Below, one piece after another: positions 45,519 through 53,635 of a stretch of 64,000 nt of DNA. Each line of letters begins with the position of its first letter. Position 1 is the stretch's first letter. Location of the stretch: the NCBI GenBank assembly GCA_034429195.1, contig DAOUGQ010000010.1, forward strand, positions 1-64,000. The letters are read 5' to 3'. The translations under genes were made by a program, and so were the position numbers. Origin of the DNA: UBA4782 sp034429195 (GTDB lineage Bacteria; Chloroflexota; Anaerolineae; Anaerolineales; Anaerolineaceae). A model generated the notes under the pieces. It searched no databases and was not told where the DNA came from. It saw nothing but the letters and a program-made list of their open reading frames with translations.

Positions 45519-46532
45519 TTACTTTTGGATTGTTGCGGTGGAACCACGTTCAATCAGTTGAGATGGAAGAATTATCTGCCTGACAGCAGTCTCTTCTCCA
45601 CCGAGAGTTGAAAGCAGAATTTCGGCAGAGTTTTTCCCTAGTTCAAATGCACTTCCAAATACAGCACTACAAGGTGGTGATAAAAATGGATAAATTGGAC
45701 TGTCGGCGTATCCAATGACTGCCAGATCTTCTGGTATTCTTAAGTGGAGGTCAAAAGCCGCATTGTACACTCCTAACACCGCCAGGTCAGATACAGCAAA
45801 GAAAGCGGTAGGTCTATCTGGTCGAGATAGATGACTGGTTATCACCTGCTTAACATCATCAGGATCATCAGAAAATTCAATACAGTAATTTGGATCATAA
45901 GGAAGATTGTGCCGGACAATGCTTCGTTCGAAACCTTGTATCAACTGATTGGTAATATTGGCTTCACCGCGTTCGCCCATCATCCCAATATAGCGATGCC
46001 CTTTACCAACCAAATGAGTGACACACGTTTCAACGGCTGCTTCGATATCAGCGTCCACCCAGGAAATATCAGTAAATTCTTCGCTTCGACCAATCAGTAC
46101 GAATGGGATCTTGTTCTGCCTCAATAAACTAACACGCGGATCGTGAGGAGCAACGTGCATGAGAATGACACCATCCATCTGCTGGCTGCGGATCGCAGCT
46201 TCGATTTCTTGCAGAGAACCAGGTCGGTTTAAGGTTGGATGGATATACAAGCGATAATCAGTTGATTCAAGCACACGACCAATACCATTTATCAGGCTGT
46301 AAAGAGAAGCTTGATGTCGATAAATGGAAATTGGGGCTATGAGAGTAATTGTGAGTGTTCGCCCCCTGGCAAGTGCTTGAGCAGAAGCTCTGGGCTGATA
46401 ATTCAGGTCTTTGATCGCTTTCATGACACGTTCAGTGGTCTCTTGACTGACTCGATTACTCTTGTTCAGAACATATGAGACGGTAGCGATGGAAGTACCT
46501 GCAGCTTTTGCAACATCATAAATTGAAGCCAT
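45519..46532 (-). CDS. LacI-family transcriptional regulator
   Basis: A 337-residue regulator. The N-terminal HTH (residues 3-25, IYDVAKAAGTSIATVSYVLN) and hinge helix (PRASAQALARG) are standard LacI/GalR features, followed by a sugar-binding domain. It is the first gene of the transporter/GH13/methyltransferase operon. Two TTAAGCGCTTAA operators lie 15 and 59 bp upstream of its start, so it represses its own operon and releases it when a sugar binds. Confidence 0.93.
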   Translation of the reverse strand: MASIYDVAKAAGTSIATVSYVLNKSNRVSQETTERVMKAIKDLNYQPRASAQALARGRTLTITLIAPISIYRHQASLYSLINGIGRVLESTDYRLYIHPTLNRPGSLQEIEAAIRSQQMDGVILMHVAPHDPRVSLLRQNKIPFVLIGRSEEFTDISWVDADIEAAVETCVTHLVGKGHRYIGMMGERGEANITNQLIQGFERSIVRHNLPYDPNYCIEFSDDPDDVKQVITSHLSRPDRPTAFFAVSDLAVLGVYNAAFDLHLRIPEDLAVIGYADSPIYPFLSPPCSAVFGSAFELGKNSAEILLSTLGGEETAVRQIILPSQLIERGSTATIQK

Positions 46533-46546
46533 AAAACCCTCTATTG

Positions 46547-46558
46547 TTAAGCGCTTAA
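46547..46558. promoter_or_regulatory. LacI operator, promoter-distal
   Basis: TTAAGCGCTTAA, a perfect 12-bp palindrome with the central CG typical of LacI/GalR sites. It lies inside the 5' leader of the lacI mRNA. Confidence 0.88.
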
Positions 46559-46590
46559 ACTTTTCTTGAATAAAAAAGCAATGAAATTGC

Positions 46591-46602
46591 TTAAGCGCTT
46601 AA
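46591..46602. promoter_or_regulatory. LacI operator, at transcription start
   Basis: A second TTAAGCGCTTAA lies directly after the minus-strand -10 box. The centres of the two sites are 44 bp apart (about four helical turns), so tetramer or dimer-dimer looping is possible. Confidence 0.88.
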
Positions 46603-46603
46603 C

Positions 46604-46632
46604 ATTATAGCAAGAATGATCCCTAATTACAA
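46604..46632 (-). promoter_or_regulatory. Promoter of the LacI/corrinoid operon
   Basis: On the minus strand TTGTAA (46632-46627) and TATAAT (46609-46604) are 17 bp apart. The proximal operator covers the predicted start site. Confidence 0.75.
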
Positions 46633-46757
46633 GCATCAATTTTATGGTTATTGGCTGAAGCTATGGAATGTTCATGCAATTTTCACGAAATAAGAATAAT
46701 ATCATTGAGAGAGAATTTAAAATATATACTAAAAAGCGTTTTTGACAGGAGATGTAA

Positions 46758-47702
46758 ATGACGAGTTATAGCAAAGATATTCTTCCGGAACTCAGGAATG
46801 TTTGGAAATTGATACCGAGAGTAAAAATAAACCGTCTGACTCTTCCACTGGTCAGGTTGTTTATGAAATTGCTGCAAAAACCGGAGATTCCTAGTGATAT
46901 CAGACTTACGCAAATTCAAATTGATGCAAAAGATGGGTATCGCCTGCCAATTCGTATTTATAAATCCACATCAATCGAAAAGAATCTACCTGTAATGATT
47001 TGGATACACGGGGGAGGTTTTGTTTTTGGAAGCGCTGATATGAATGATGCCTATTTATTCAACCTTGTCCGTGAACTGGGAATTATGATCGTATCAGTAG
47101 ATTATCGTCTGGCTCCAAAATATCCTTTCCCAACACCACTCGAAGATTGCTACGCTGCCTTGGAATGGGTATTTGATCATGCAGGGGAATCAGGCATTGA
47201 TCCCACACGAATCGCGGTTGGGGGTGCCAGTGCGGGTGGAGGATTGGCTACCTGTCTTGCTCAGCTTGCCTGTGATCGGGCAAAAATTGCACCAGCCTTC
47301 CAGTTACTGGTTTATCCAATGCTGGACGATCGAACAGCTTTTAAGAAAGAAATTCAGTATGAGTCAATTTTGACCTGGAGCAACACAAGTAACTACTTTG
47401 GATGGAAATCATATTTAGGGGAAACATTTGGTTCAGAAAATGTATTGCCATATTCTGTCGCCACAAAGCGCGAAAATCTTGCGGGTTTGCCCCCTGCATG
47501 GATTGGTATTGGTACGTTAGATCTTTTCTATGAAGAAAACATTGCTTATGCAGAAAGATTAAAGCGAAGTGGTGTTGATTGTGAGCTGGTGGTTCTTCCC
47601 GGTGCATTTCACGGATTCGATACTATGCACCCTGAAATCCCTATCACAAGAAGTTTTCTACAATCACAAATTGATGCATTACGGAAGAATCTACGCATTT
47701 AA
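46758..47702 (+). CDS. HSL-family alpha/beta hydrolase (esterase/lipase)
   Basis: A 314-residue cytoplasmic esterase. The oxyanion motif HGGGFVFG is at about residues 88-95. The nucleophile motif reads GGASAGGG instead of the common GDSAGG, keeping the Ser. The late segments GTLDLFYEENIAYAERL and GAFHGFD carry the Asp and His. AGGAGA precedes the ATG. It is divergent from the lacI operon and could share control through the two operators, perhaps removing acyl groups from the same carbohydrate. Confidence 0.9.
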   Translation: MTSYSKDILPELRNVWKLIPRVKINRLTLPLVRLFMKLLQKPEIPSDIRLTQIQIDAKDGYRLPIRIYKSTSIEKNLPVMIWIHGGGFVFGSADMNDAYLFNLVRELGIMIVSVDYRLAPKYPFPTPLEDCYAALEWVFDHAGESGIDPTRIAVGGASAGGGLATCLAQLACDRAKIAPAFQLLVYPMLDDRTAFKKEIQYESILTWSNTSNYFGWKSYLGETFGSENVLPYSVATKRENLAGLPPAWIGIGTLDLFYEENIAYAERLKRSGVDCELVVLPGAFHGFDTMHPEIPITRSFLQSQIDALRKNLRI

Positions 47703-47769
47703 TCAAAGATAGTTTTTGCAGCAAACTGAGGATTGCTATTCTTTAATGTATCAGAAAGACGTAAATATT

Positions 47770-47798
47770 CTAAGGACGTGTCATTGACACGCCCTTAG
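47770..47798. terminator. Bidirectional hairpin between convergent genes
   Basis: CTAAGG-A-CGTGTCA pairs with TGACACG-C-CCTTAG around a single T, with one mismatch in a 14-bp stem. It sits between the convergent esterase and ridA genes. Confidence 0.75.
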
Positions 47799-47889
47799 AG
47801 ATCAGAAAAGTAAGCCCTGGTAAATGACAGCAATAAAGGAATAAACACGCAAAAACAATTAGTTCTGAATGTCAATTCTCCCTTTATTT

Positions 47890-48279
47890 TTAGAGAATAG
47901 CTATCGCCTCGATCTCAACCAGAGCATTTTTAGGCAATGCAGCCACCTGAACCGCTGAACGGGCTGGAGGATTTTCTGTAAAGAATTCGGCATACACTGC
48001 ATTTACTTTTGCAAAATCAGCCATATCCTTGAGAAACACGGTAGTTTTAACGACATTTCCAAGGCTGGACCCAGTAGCTTCCAGGATTCCTTTCAGGTTG
48101 GTCAATGCACGTTTTGCTTCTGCTTCCACTCCACCTTCCACCATTTGTCCGCTCTTAGGGTCTAGCCCGATTTGTCCAGCAGTGAAAACGAACGCGCCAG
48201 CAGCTACTCCTGCAGAATAGGGGCCGATGGCAGCAGGCGCGTTATCTGTTTTGATGATCTTTTTTTCAAGTTTACTCAT
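47890..48279 (-). CDS. ridA: RidA-family enamine/imine deaminase
   Basis: A 129-residue YjgF/YER057c/UK114 protein, a trimeric enzyme that hydrolyses reactive enamines and imines made by PLP enzymes. The signature APAAIGPYSAG, the GQIGLDP block, the Arg in NPPARSAVQV and the final LVEIEAIAIL are all present. It is the last gene of the PLP/B12-mutase operon, where such an activity would clear reactive intermediates. Confidence 0.94.
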   Translation of the reverse strand: MSKLEKKIIKTDNAPAAIGPYSAGVAAGAFVFTAGQIGLDPKSGQMVEGGVEAEAKRALTNLKGILEATGSSLGNVVKTTVFLKDMADFAKVNAVYAEFFTENPPARSAVQVAALPKNALVEIEAIAIL

Positions 48280-48300
48280 TTTTACTCCTTATTTTATTTA

Positions 48301-48756
48301 CTATTTTGTTGGTCTTCCTGGATATACAAATGTAATGACCTGACCCAGTTCCAAACCTTTTTCTTCTCCAGTGAACAGCTCAGAGTCTGTTTTGATCACA
48401 ATATTCATATGGTTCGGAAAGTGTGTCATATCATATCCGGCAAGTGTACCTATCTCAGTGTCACCGATCAAGACTTTATCGCCTGCCCAAATGACACCAC
48501 TATCCAACACTTCAAAATATCCCAAATACGAAATATTATTAACCACAGCACCCGGTTCGGCAGTCTTTTCCGAAGTGAGGATGAGCTCATGGATCTCATT
48601 CTTTAATACAGCACGGGAAGGATATTGAACCAATTCAAGAGCACGATTCTGTGCCCGTGCATCGAGAATGACGCACAATTTTCCGATGACATTGTTTTTT
48701 CGTGCACATGGATATTTTGTATCAAGTTTTTTGGCAGAATACGGATCAGGACTCAT
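48301..48756 (-). CDS. Uncharacterised protein of B12-mutase operon
   Basis: A 151-residue soluble protein that I cannot assign with confidence. It is beta-rich with blocks GKLCVILDARAQNRALELVQ and WAGDKVLIGDTEIGTLAGYD, and no catalytic motif stands out. Its start overlaps the KamB-like gene by 11 bp, so it is cotranscribed and coupled. A chaperone or accessory subunit for the mutase is a guess based only on position. Confidence 0.7.
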   Translation of the reverse strand: MSPDPYSAKKLDTKYPCARKNNVIGKLCVILDARAQNRALELVQYPSRAVLKNEIHELILTSEKTAEPGAVVNNISYLGYFEVLDSGVIWAGDKVLIGDTEIGTLAGYDMTHFPNHMNIVIKTDSELFTGEEKGLELGQVITFVYPGRPTK

Positions 48757-49837
48757 AGGTTTTTTTCCTTTTATGATCTAGATTACATAACTCAAGCAGG
48801 TCTGGATAGGGTGGCTGGAGAATATCTATCACCAGGGTATTTTTTACACTTTCTTTGACTGAAGAAAGCAATTCCTTTTTATCAACATACTCAGCAATAT
48901 AGTTGGCAGTTTTTTGCAAATATTTTGGATAAAACGGATTAACTGTCATAAAATTCAAATGGCTCAATGATCTATAAAACACCTGCGCGCTTTTACTCAC
49001 AAGGTAAGAAAAGCTTTCCTGCCACAATTCAGGTTGACCGGTAGCAAGCAGGTGTAGCGGATTGCGAAACACGAACTGCTTCCCTTGCAACCGGTCACCC
49101 AATTTTTGACACATTTCATAAAACAGGCCAGGAGCAAAGGTGCCGGGAACATAGCATAAACTATCACCTGTAATTGACAACCAACCTGCCAACAATTCTG
49201 CGGTATTGGAATCAAAGACCGAGCTATATGGCAGTTCAAACTTTTCACTTTTCTCACTGCAGCCTAGAACATGGTTATCGTCGGAATAGAGCGATCCATC
49301 ATGCTTTGGAAAATGAAAGAGTGATTCCAGAGCTTGAGCATGGCGGGCGATAACCGGAATTCGCTGATCATACGCAGCGCCAGTCGAGAGGATCAAACCA
49401 TCCGCTTCTGTCATGGCAGCCAGGCGATTGAGAGCTCCATCCAGAAAAGTTACTTCCATTTCCCTTTCTGCTAATTGACTCATTAATCGAGAAACGTCCA
49501 TTTTGCGATTGGGACCTGCAAGAACCACATTGCCAGGTGAACCAATCGTGGCAATCATGATTTCTCCGAGGATAGTCTTAATGCCTGTTGGTTGCAGGTT
49601 TGAGTAACCAGCCGAGCCATAATTCAAGCAGCCTTCTGCGGTAGCAATAACCATTCCCGGTTCTACAAAATACCTGGGTTTGGGTAACCCGGTAATATGA
49701 TCAGTACTTTCGCCATCGTAGCCAATGCTTGTCAGAGCTATACTATAGCCACTGGCAACGATCAACTTCATCATGTGCAGAGCGGTGGTAGTTTTACCAG
49801 TGTTTTTTGCGGTACCAACAAATCCTAAAGTAATCAT
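48746..49837 (-). CDS. KamB-like aminomutase reactivase, P-loop ATPase
   Basis: A 363-residue protein whose N-terminus (LGFVGTAKNTGKTTTALHM) is a P-loop variant GTAKNTGKT, followed by LTSIGYDGE and MVIATAEGC. These three blocks resemble KamB, the reactivase subunit of lysine 5,6-aminomutase, which exchanges damaged cobalamin. The loop has one extra residue relative to the classical Walker A, as KamB does in my recollection. It lies 13 bp after the mutase gene. No KamC partner is visible. Confidence 0.72.
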   Translation of the reverse strand: MITLGFVGTAKNTGKTTTALHMMKLIVASGYSIALTSIGYDGESTDHITGLPKPRYFVEPGMVIATAEGCLNYGSAGYSNLQPTGIKTILGEIMIATIGSPGNVVLAGPNRKMDVSRLMSQLAEREMEVTFLDGALNRLAAMTEADGLILSTGAAYDQRIPVIARHAQALESLFHFPKHDGSLYSDDNHVLGCSEKSEKFELPYSSVFDSNTAELLAGWLSITGDSLCYVPGTFAPGLFYEMCQKLGDRLQGKQFVFRNPLHLLATGQPELWQESFSYLVSKSAQVFYRSLSHLNFMTVNPFYPKYLQKTANYIAEYVDKKELLSSVKESVKNTLVIDILQPPYPDLLELCNLDHKRKKTYES

Positions 49838-49850
49838 AGCGGTTCAATGA

Positions 49851-51680
49851 CTATTCAATGACTGTTCCACTACCCACACGCCCCGGGTATAATCCATCTT
49901 CCTGGCTTCCCAATAGACCTTCATAAATCGAAGCAGTCAGATCACCTCTCTGAGCCACCACGGCGAGTGTCTCTGTGATCTTCTCATGAATTTCTTCCTT
50001 GAGTGTCTCAGCAGTCGTTGTTAGAGACGCCTTAACGCTTCCCTGGAATCGAAGTTGATCTTTTACAGCACGTAAAGTGTCCACACGAGCCTGCACTGAG
50101 ATCGGACCTTTTGAATATGCTTCATCTGAAGAGGCGATTGTAACTGCATCCACTCCCATGGTCGAAGCAAGTGTGGCATGCAGTGAGGTTTGAAGTGCCG
50201 ATTGAACGCGATCAGGCGTATGCGTCATAAACCCTACCGGTTCACCTGGCCAGATAGGAGTATCGACAATATCACGCCAGACAGCCAGTTTCGCAAGGTT
50301 CATTTCGATCATGTTATCATCCATTTTGCCATGGATTGTCATATACGGCGAATAGCAAAGAAGAGGTTTTGGAATGGGGCGGGCGCCCAATTTGAGACCA
50401 AGCGCCATCATGATCAAGAGACCAGCAAAAGTCTTGTATGGTGGTACACCACTTAATTCATCATTCCCCGGGATATCATAGGGGATACCAAATTGAGCAG
50501 CCAGCATTAACGAATAGATTCCATCCACCATCAATCTCTTGGGATCCGTCCCGCCGCCTGTGCTTCCGTAAGGAATATTGATCTTGAAGAGATCTGCTCC
50601 TGCAGCATGCCCTAGAATTTGTGTTTCGGGGGTATTGAGACCACGATGACCACGGACATTCCAAAGAGTATAGGGCTCCATGTAATGCCGGATCAATTTC
50701 AGATTTTCCAGAGTAATGATTGTTCCATCGTGTTCATGGGTAAGGCATCCCTGTAGCAGACCTTCTTTTTGGGCATTCCAGGAAGGGTCAAAATGGAATA
50801 CCCCATCAATTCCCCAGGCTTCTGCAACTTTAATATGATAAATATCCATGATAGGGCAGCCTGTTCCATATTGCGAGAAGAACAAAGGCTTCGAATTGGT
50901 ATGCTGCAGTCCAACAAATTCGGCATGTGGTGTATCAAACAGATTCGCCATCCGGTCGATCTCGGTCTTTTCGAGCCAGCGCACCCCTGTAGGAAGTTGT
51001 TTGGATTGATAGAAAGCCTGGATTTCAGGATCGCAGTCAGCAATATACCTCTTTAGAAGTTCATCACGAGTTGTAGAACTGACGTTTCCTTCAATAAATT
51101 CATTTTCGCATTCCAGGATTTCACTCCTGATTTTAGCTCGTTCAATTCCTTTTGTAGTCTTGTTTTGAACCCACGATAAAACCTGCTCCACAATCTGGTT
51201 CAGGTACCCTTCTATAACAGGATCATAGAACTTATATGAATAAGGCGCAGTGATATCTGGTTTCTTTCTGACAGATTCACCGCTTCGCAGTATCTCACCA
51301 GAGGTGACCCGGTCTTCGATAAAATCGATGAGCTCATTCATCTTCAATTCGCCAACAAAGCACCCATCAAAGCCTAATTCAGCTCCTGCTTCTTTGGTGA
51401 TTGCCATCCCCCCTACTCCAATACGGGTATAATCTCGAATTCCTGCTGCGTCTGCCAGATCTACCAGTTGGCTGAGGATCTCAGCAACCTTATAACCAAG
51501 TGTGCGGCTGACTAGGATAACAGAAGGTTTGATCTCGAGCGCTTTCTGAATTACTTCCTCGGGTGATGTTCCAGGGGGCATGGATACGGCTTCGTATCCA
51601 GCTTCAGTAAGCTTTCGCTTGATCAATTTGATCGCATTATCATGGACGGGGTCTAAAGGTGCCAGCAATACGGTTTTCAT
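49851..51680 (-). CDS. B12-dependent mutase with N-terminal cobalamin domain
   Basis: A 609-residue protein. Residues 1-125 form a B12-binding domain with an axial His13 in DPVHDNA (a variant of DxHxxG in which Gly is replaced), then GVGGMAITKEAG and FDGCFVGEL. After a helical linker, residues 225-560 look like a TIM-barrel mutase domain (QYGTGCPIMDIYHIKVAEAW, NVRGHRGLNTPETQILGHAAG, IPYGSTGGGTDP). It overlaps the small downstream-numbered gene by 4 bp. With a KamB-like reactivase and a PLP enzyme it probably isomerises an amino acid or related acid. It matches no mutase I can name. Confidence 0.75.
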   Translation of the reverse strand: MKTVLLAPLDPVHDNAIKLIKRKLTEAGYEAVSMPPGTSPEEVIQKALEIKPSVILVSRTLGYKVAEILSQLVDLADAAGIRDYTRIGVGGMAITKEAGAELGFDGCFVGELKMNELIDFIEDRVTSGEILRSGESVRKKPDITAPYSYKFYDPVIEGYLNQIVEQVLSWVQNKTTKGIERAKIRSEILECENEFIEGNVSSTTRDELLKRYIADCDPEIQAFYQSKQLPTGVRWLEKTEIDRMANLFDTPHAEFVGLQHTNSKPLFFSQYGTGCPIMDIYHIKVAEAWGIDGVFHFDPSWNAQKEGLLQGCLTHEHDGTIITLENLKLIRHYMEPYTLWNVRGHRGLNTPETQILGHAAGADLFKINIPYGSTGGGTDPKRLMVDGIYSLMLAAQFGIPYDIPGNDELSGVPPYKTFAGLLIMMALGLKLGARPIPKPLLCYSPYMTIHGKMDDNMIEMNLAKLAVWRDIVDTPIWPGEPVGFMTHTPDRVQSALQTSLHATLASTMGVDAVTIASSDEAYSKGPISVQARVDTLRAVKDQLRFQGSVKASLTTTAETLKEEIHEKITETLAVVAQRGDLTASIYEGLLGSQEDGLYPGRVGSGTVIE

Positions 51681-51913
51681 GCTTCACCTGCGCTTTCCAT
51701 CCAACGATAATGATCTCCAGGATGATGAATATAGCTTCGGAGACGAACACGAGCTCCCCAGGCTTTGAACTCCAGGAAAACAATATCACCATGAGGAAGA
51801 CCCAATTCGATGCACAGTGATTCCGCCAACTGCTTGGCTTCATCTTCAGATTTACAGAATAAAAATGTTTCAATATCGATTGCGTCGACGATATGGTCTA
51901 TTGCTTTTGTCAT
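51677..51913 (-). CDS. Small partner protein of the B12 mutase
   Basis: A 78-residue protein (87 if an upstream ATG at 51940 is used). I prefer 51913 because a purine-rich AGGAAAGG stretch precedes it. It contains a helical N-terminus (AIDHIVDAIDIETFLF) and a beta segment (DIVFLEFKAWGARVRLRSYIHHP). The ATGA overlap with the mutase gene points to a small subunit, comparable in position to OraS of ornithine aminomutase, though I do not see clear similarity. Function is inferred. Confidence 0.65.
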   Translation of the reverse strand: MTKAIDHIVDAIDIETFLFCKSEDEAKQLAESLCIELGLPHGDIVFLEFKAWGARVRLRSYIHHPGDHYRWMESAGEA

Positions 51914-51953
51914 AATCCCACCCTTTCCTAATCCGATCATTACTCATTAAAGC

Positions 51954-52024
51954 AAAAGGGTAAGACTTTGTGAGATTTCGGATTGATAGGGGTAATATCC
52001 AATCACTCAGTCCTACCCTTTTTA
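51954..52024 (-). ncRNA. Structured leader or attenuator between PLP and mutase genes
   Basis: On the minus strand, AAAAGGGTA pairs with TACCCTTTT across 71 nt, continued after a mismatch by GACT/AGTC. Inside, TGAG/CTCA and GATTG/CAATC extend the fold. The structure starts 38 nt after the PLP-enzyme stop and ends 40 nt before the small-subunit start, followed by TTTTGC. It may be an imperfect terminator, an mRNA-processing site or a regulatory RNA. Confidence 0.5.
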
Positions 52025-52061
52025 TGAGGGAAGAAAGAACATTCCCTGCTTGGTGAAGGAA

Positions 52062-53525
52062 CTAGATCAATCCCGCATAGCGGCTGATAACTTCCACTGA
52101 TTTCATTGCTGCCTTTACTGAAAGCCGTGTTGGAAGTTCGATGAGTCTTCCATCTTCATCAAGGTTGCCAATCCCATTGGAAATGTAGATGTTACCATCG
52201 TATGCAATGGTTGGGACCAAACCCATTTGAGACATACAGTTCTGTAATACATGACTACCAGCATACATATCTTCCATTGAGAATACTGGAATACCAAATT
52301 CACCATTGCGCCATGTATCACCATAATTCATTTCAACAGCAAGTGAATTTGTTGATTTGGAGATAGTCCAACCTTTTTTCAATGCAGCAGGGAGGAGTTC
52401 AAATTCTTCAAGGCAAATCTTATATAGCCCATCAACTGCAGCGAGCGAAATCTCAGGGTGATCCTTCAAAATTTTCATCGCAGCATAGGCACCTGCAAGA
52501 GCTTCCTTTCCAGGATCAAAACCTACATGTGCTGCCTTACCGTGAGAAGAAAGAGTACCCCATCGTCCACCATGGATACCCAGGCAGCGTCGAATGGCAA
52601 CCATCGGTTCTTCTTTTCCTATGATCAGACCACAGGTGGGAGCTCCAGATGCCTTGTCCATACTATATAGGATGATATCACTGCCAATCTTGCGGATATC
52701 AGCACCAATGAAAGGAACCCCCCAGGCATTGTCCATAACATAGGGGACATCATATTTTGCAGCTAATTTGGCAAGCCCTGTTTGCAGTACAGGAACGCCA
52801 TCCTGCTTGTCACCATACCCATAACCAGGAGTGTCATAGGCAAGGGAAGCAATACCACAGATGGTATCTTCATGCCTGGCAGCAATTTCCTCAAATTTTT
52901 TTATGGTTGCTTTCGCATCTACATGGAGTAAATCAGGGCACGGGCAATACTTGATCCCATGGCAATCATATTCCGCACCAACCGGTTTCACGAATACAGT
53001 ATCAACATTGTAAGCACGTTTGTTTTGAACACCGTACTCTCCTGCAGCTTCACCACGTTCAGCAACCACCTCTTTATAGCGCGGAGGGAATGGTTTTCCG
53101 TAAGCGCCTTGGTGATGCATGTGACGTTCGTATGGCGCAAGGTAGCGAGCCCGGTAATCATCTCCTTTACCCAGGGTTGGAGGAACAAATAACGCATCGT
53201 ATGAAACGACAAGGCCTGCCTCACATGTGCTGATCAGGGCTGCATCGTATTCATCACCATAATAGGATTTTACAAGGTCACGGATTTTTTCATCAAATAC
53301 AGCTGAGGGGATCACTTTTCTAGCCACATCGGTCATTGCTTTATCAACTTCGCGGCTTAGCAGACCATGGCAACCTGATACTGCACCAGTCAAACCAATG
53401 TTGCCTTTCATTTCTGGAGTAATTCCTATCTCTTCTGCGATCTTTCTTACTTCAGCGTAAATGGCAGCCTGGTTAGCTTGCAAGTGCTTATAGACCTGAT
53501 ACTTATAGTCAAATTTATTTGCCAT
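52062..53525 (-). CDS. Fold-type-I PLP-dependent enzyme
   Basis: A 487-residue protein with the aminotransferase/lyase fold. The candidate Schiff-base Lys is in ILYSMDKASGAPTCG, preceded by VPYVMDNAWGVPF with the PLP-pyridine Asp. An unusual Cys/His segment (EYDCHGIKYCPCPDLLHVD) lies in the middle. The glycine-rich SGCHGLLSR near residue 50 resembles the phosphate-binding or substrate loop. It is first in the operon with the B12 mutase and has a 19-bp shared motif in its promoter region. Transaminase, lyase or thiolase activity are all possible. Confidence 0.8.
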   Translation of the reverse strand: MANKFDYKYQVYKHLQANQAAIYAEVRKIAEEIGITPEMKGNIGLTGAVSGCHGLLSREVDKAMTDVARKVIPSAVFDEKIRDLVKSYYGDEYDAALISTCEAGLVVSYDALFVPPTLGKGDDYRARYLAPYERHMHHQGAYGKPFPPRYKEVVAERGEAAGEYGVQNKRAYNVDTVFVKPVGAEYDCHGIKYCPCPDLLHVDAKATIKKFEEIAARHEDTICGIASLAYDTPGYGYGDKQDGVPVLQTGLAKLAAKYDVPYVMDNAWGVPFIGADIRKIGSDIILYSMDKASGAPTCGLIIGKEEPMVAIRRCLGIHGGRWGTLSSHGKAAHVGFDPGKEALAGAYAAMKILKDHPEISLAAVDGLYKICLEEFELLPAALKKGWTISKSTNSLAVEMNYGDTWRNGEFGIPVFSMEDMYAGSHVLQNCMSQMGLVPTIAYDGNIYISNGIGNLDEDGRLIELPTRLSVKAAMKSVEVISRYAGLI

Positions 53526-53555
53526 ATACTCAACTCCTTTTTGAGATACCTAATT

Positions 53556-53574
53556 TATATATCTTATAACATAT
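53556..53574 (-). promoter_or_regulatory. Shared 19-bp motif, copy C (PLP/mutase operon)
   Basis: On the minus strand ATATGTTATAAGATATATA lies 31 bp upstream of the PLP-enzyme start. It fits ATATGTTATA-NN-ATATAYA, shared with the sites at 62608 and 63514, and is a candidate operator for the GntR/FCD regulator. Confidence 0.6.
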
Positions 53575-53635
53575 ATCACATATCATTGTAGCGAGGTTTT
53601 AAATATTGTCAATATGATTACTCTATTGGCTTTAT

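Noticed and set aside
49851..51680. Ornithine or lysine aminomutase assignment for the mutase
   Set aside because: The cobalamin domain is N-terminal and the PLP Lys motif of those enzymes was not found; only the reactivase resembles that system.
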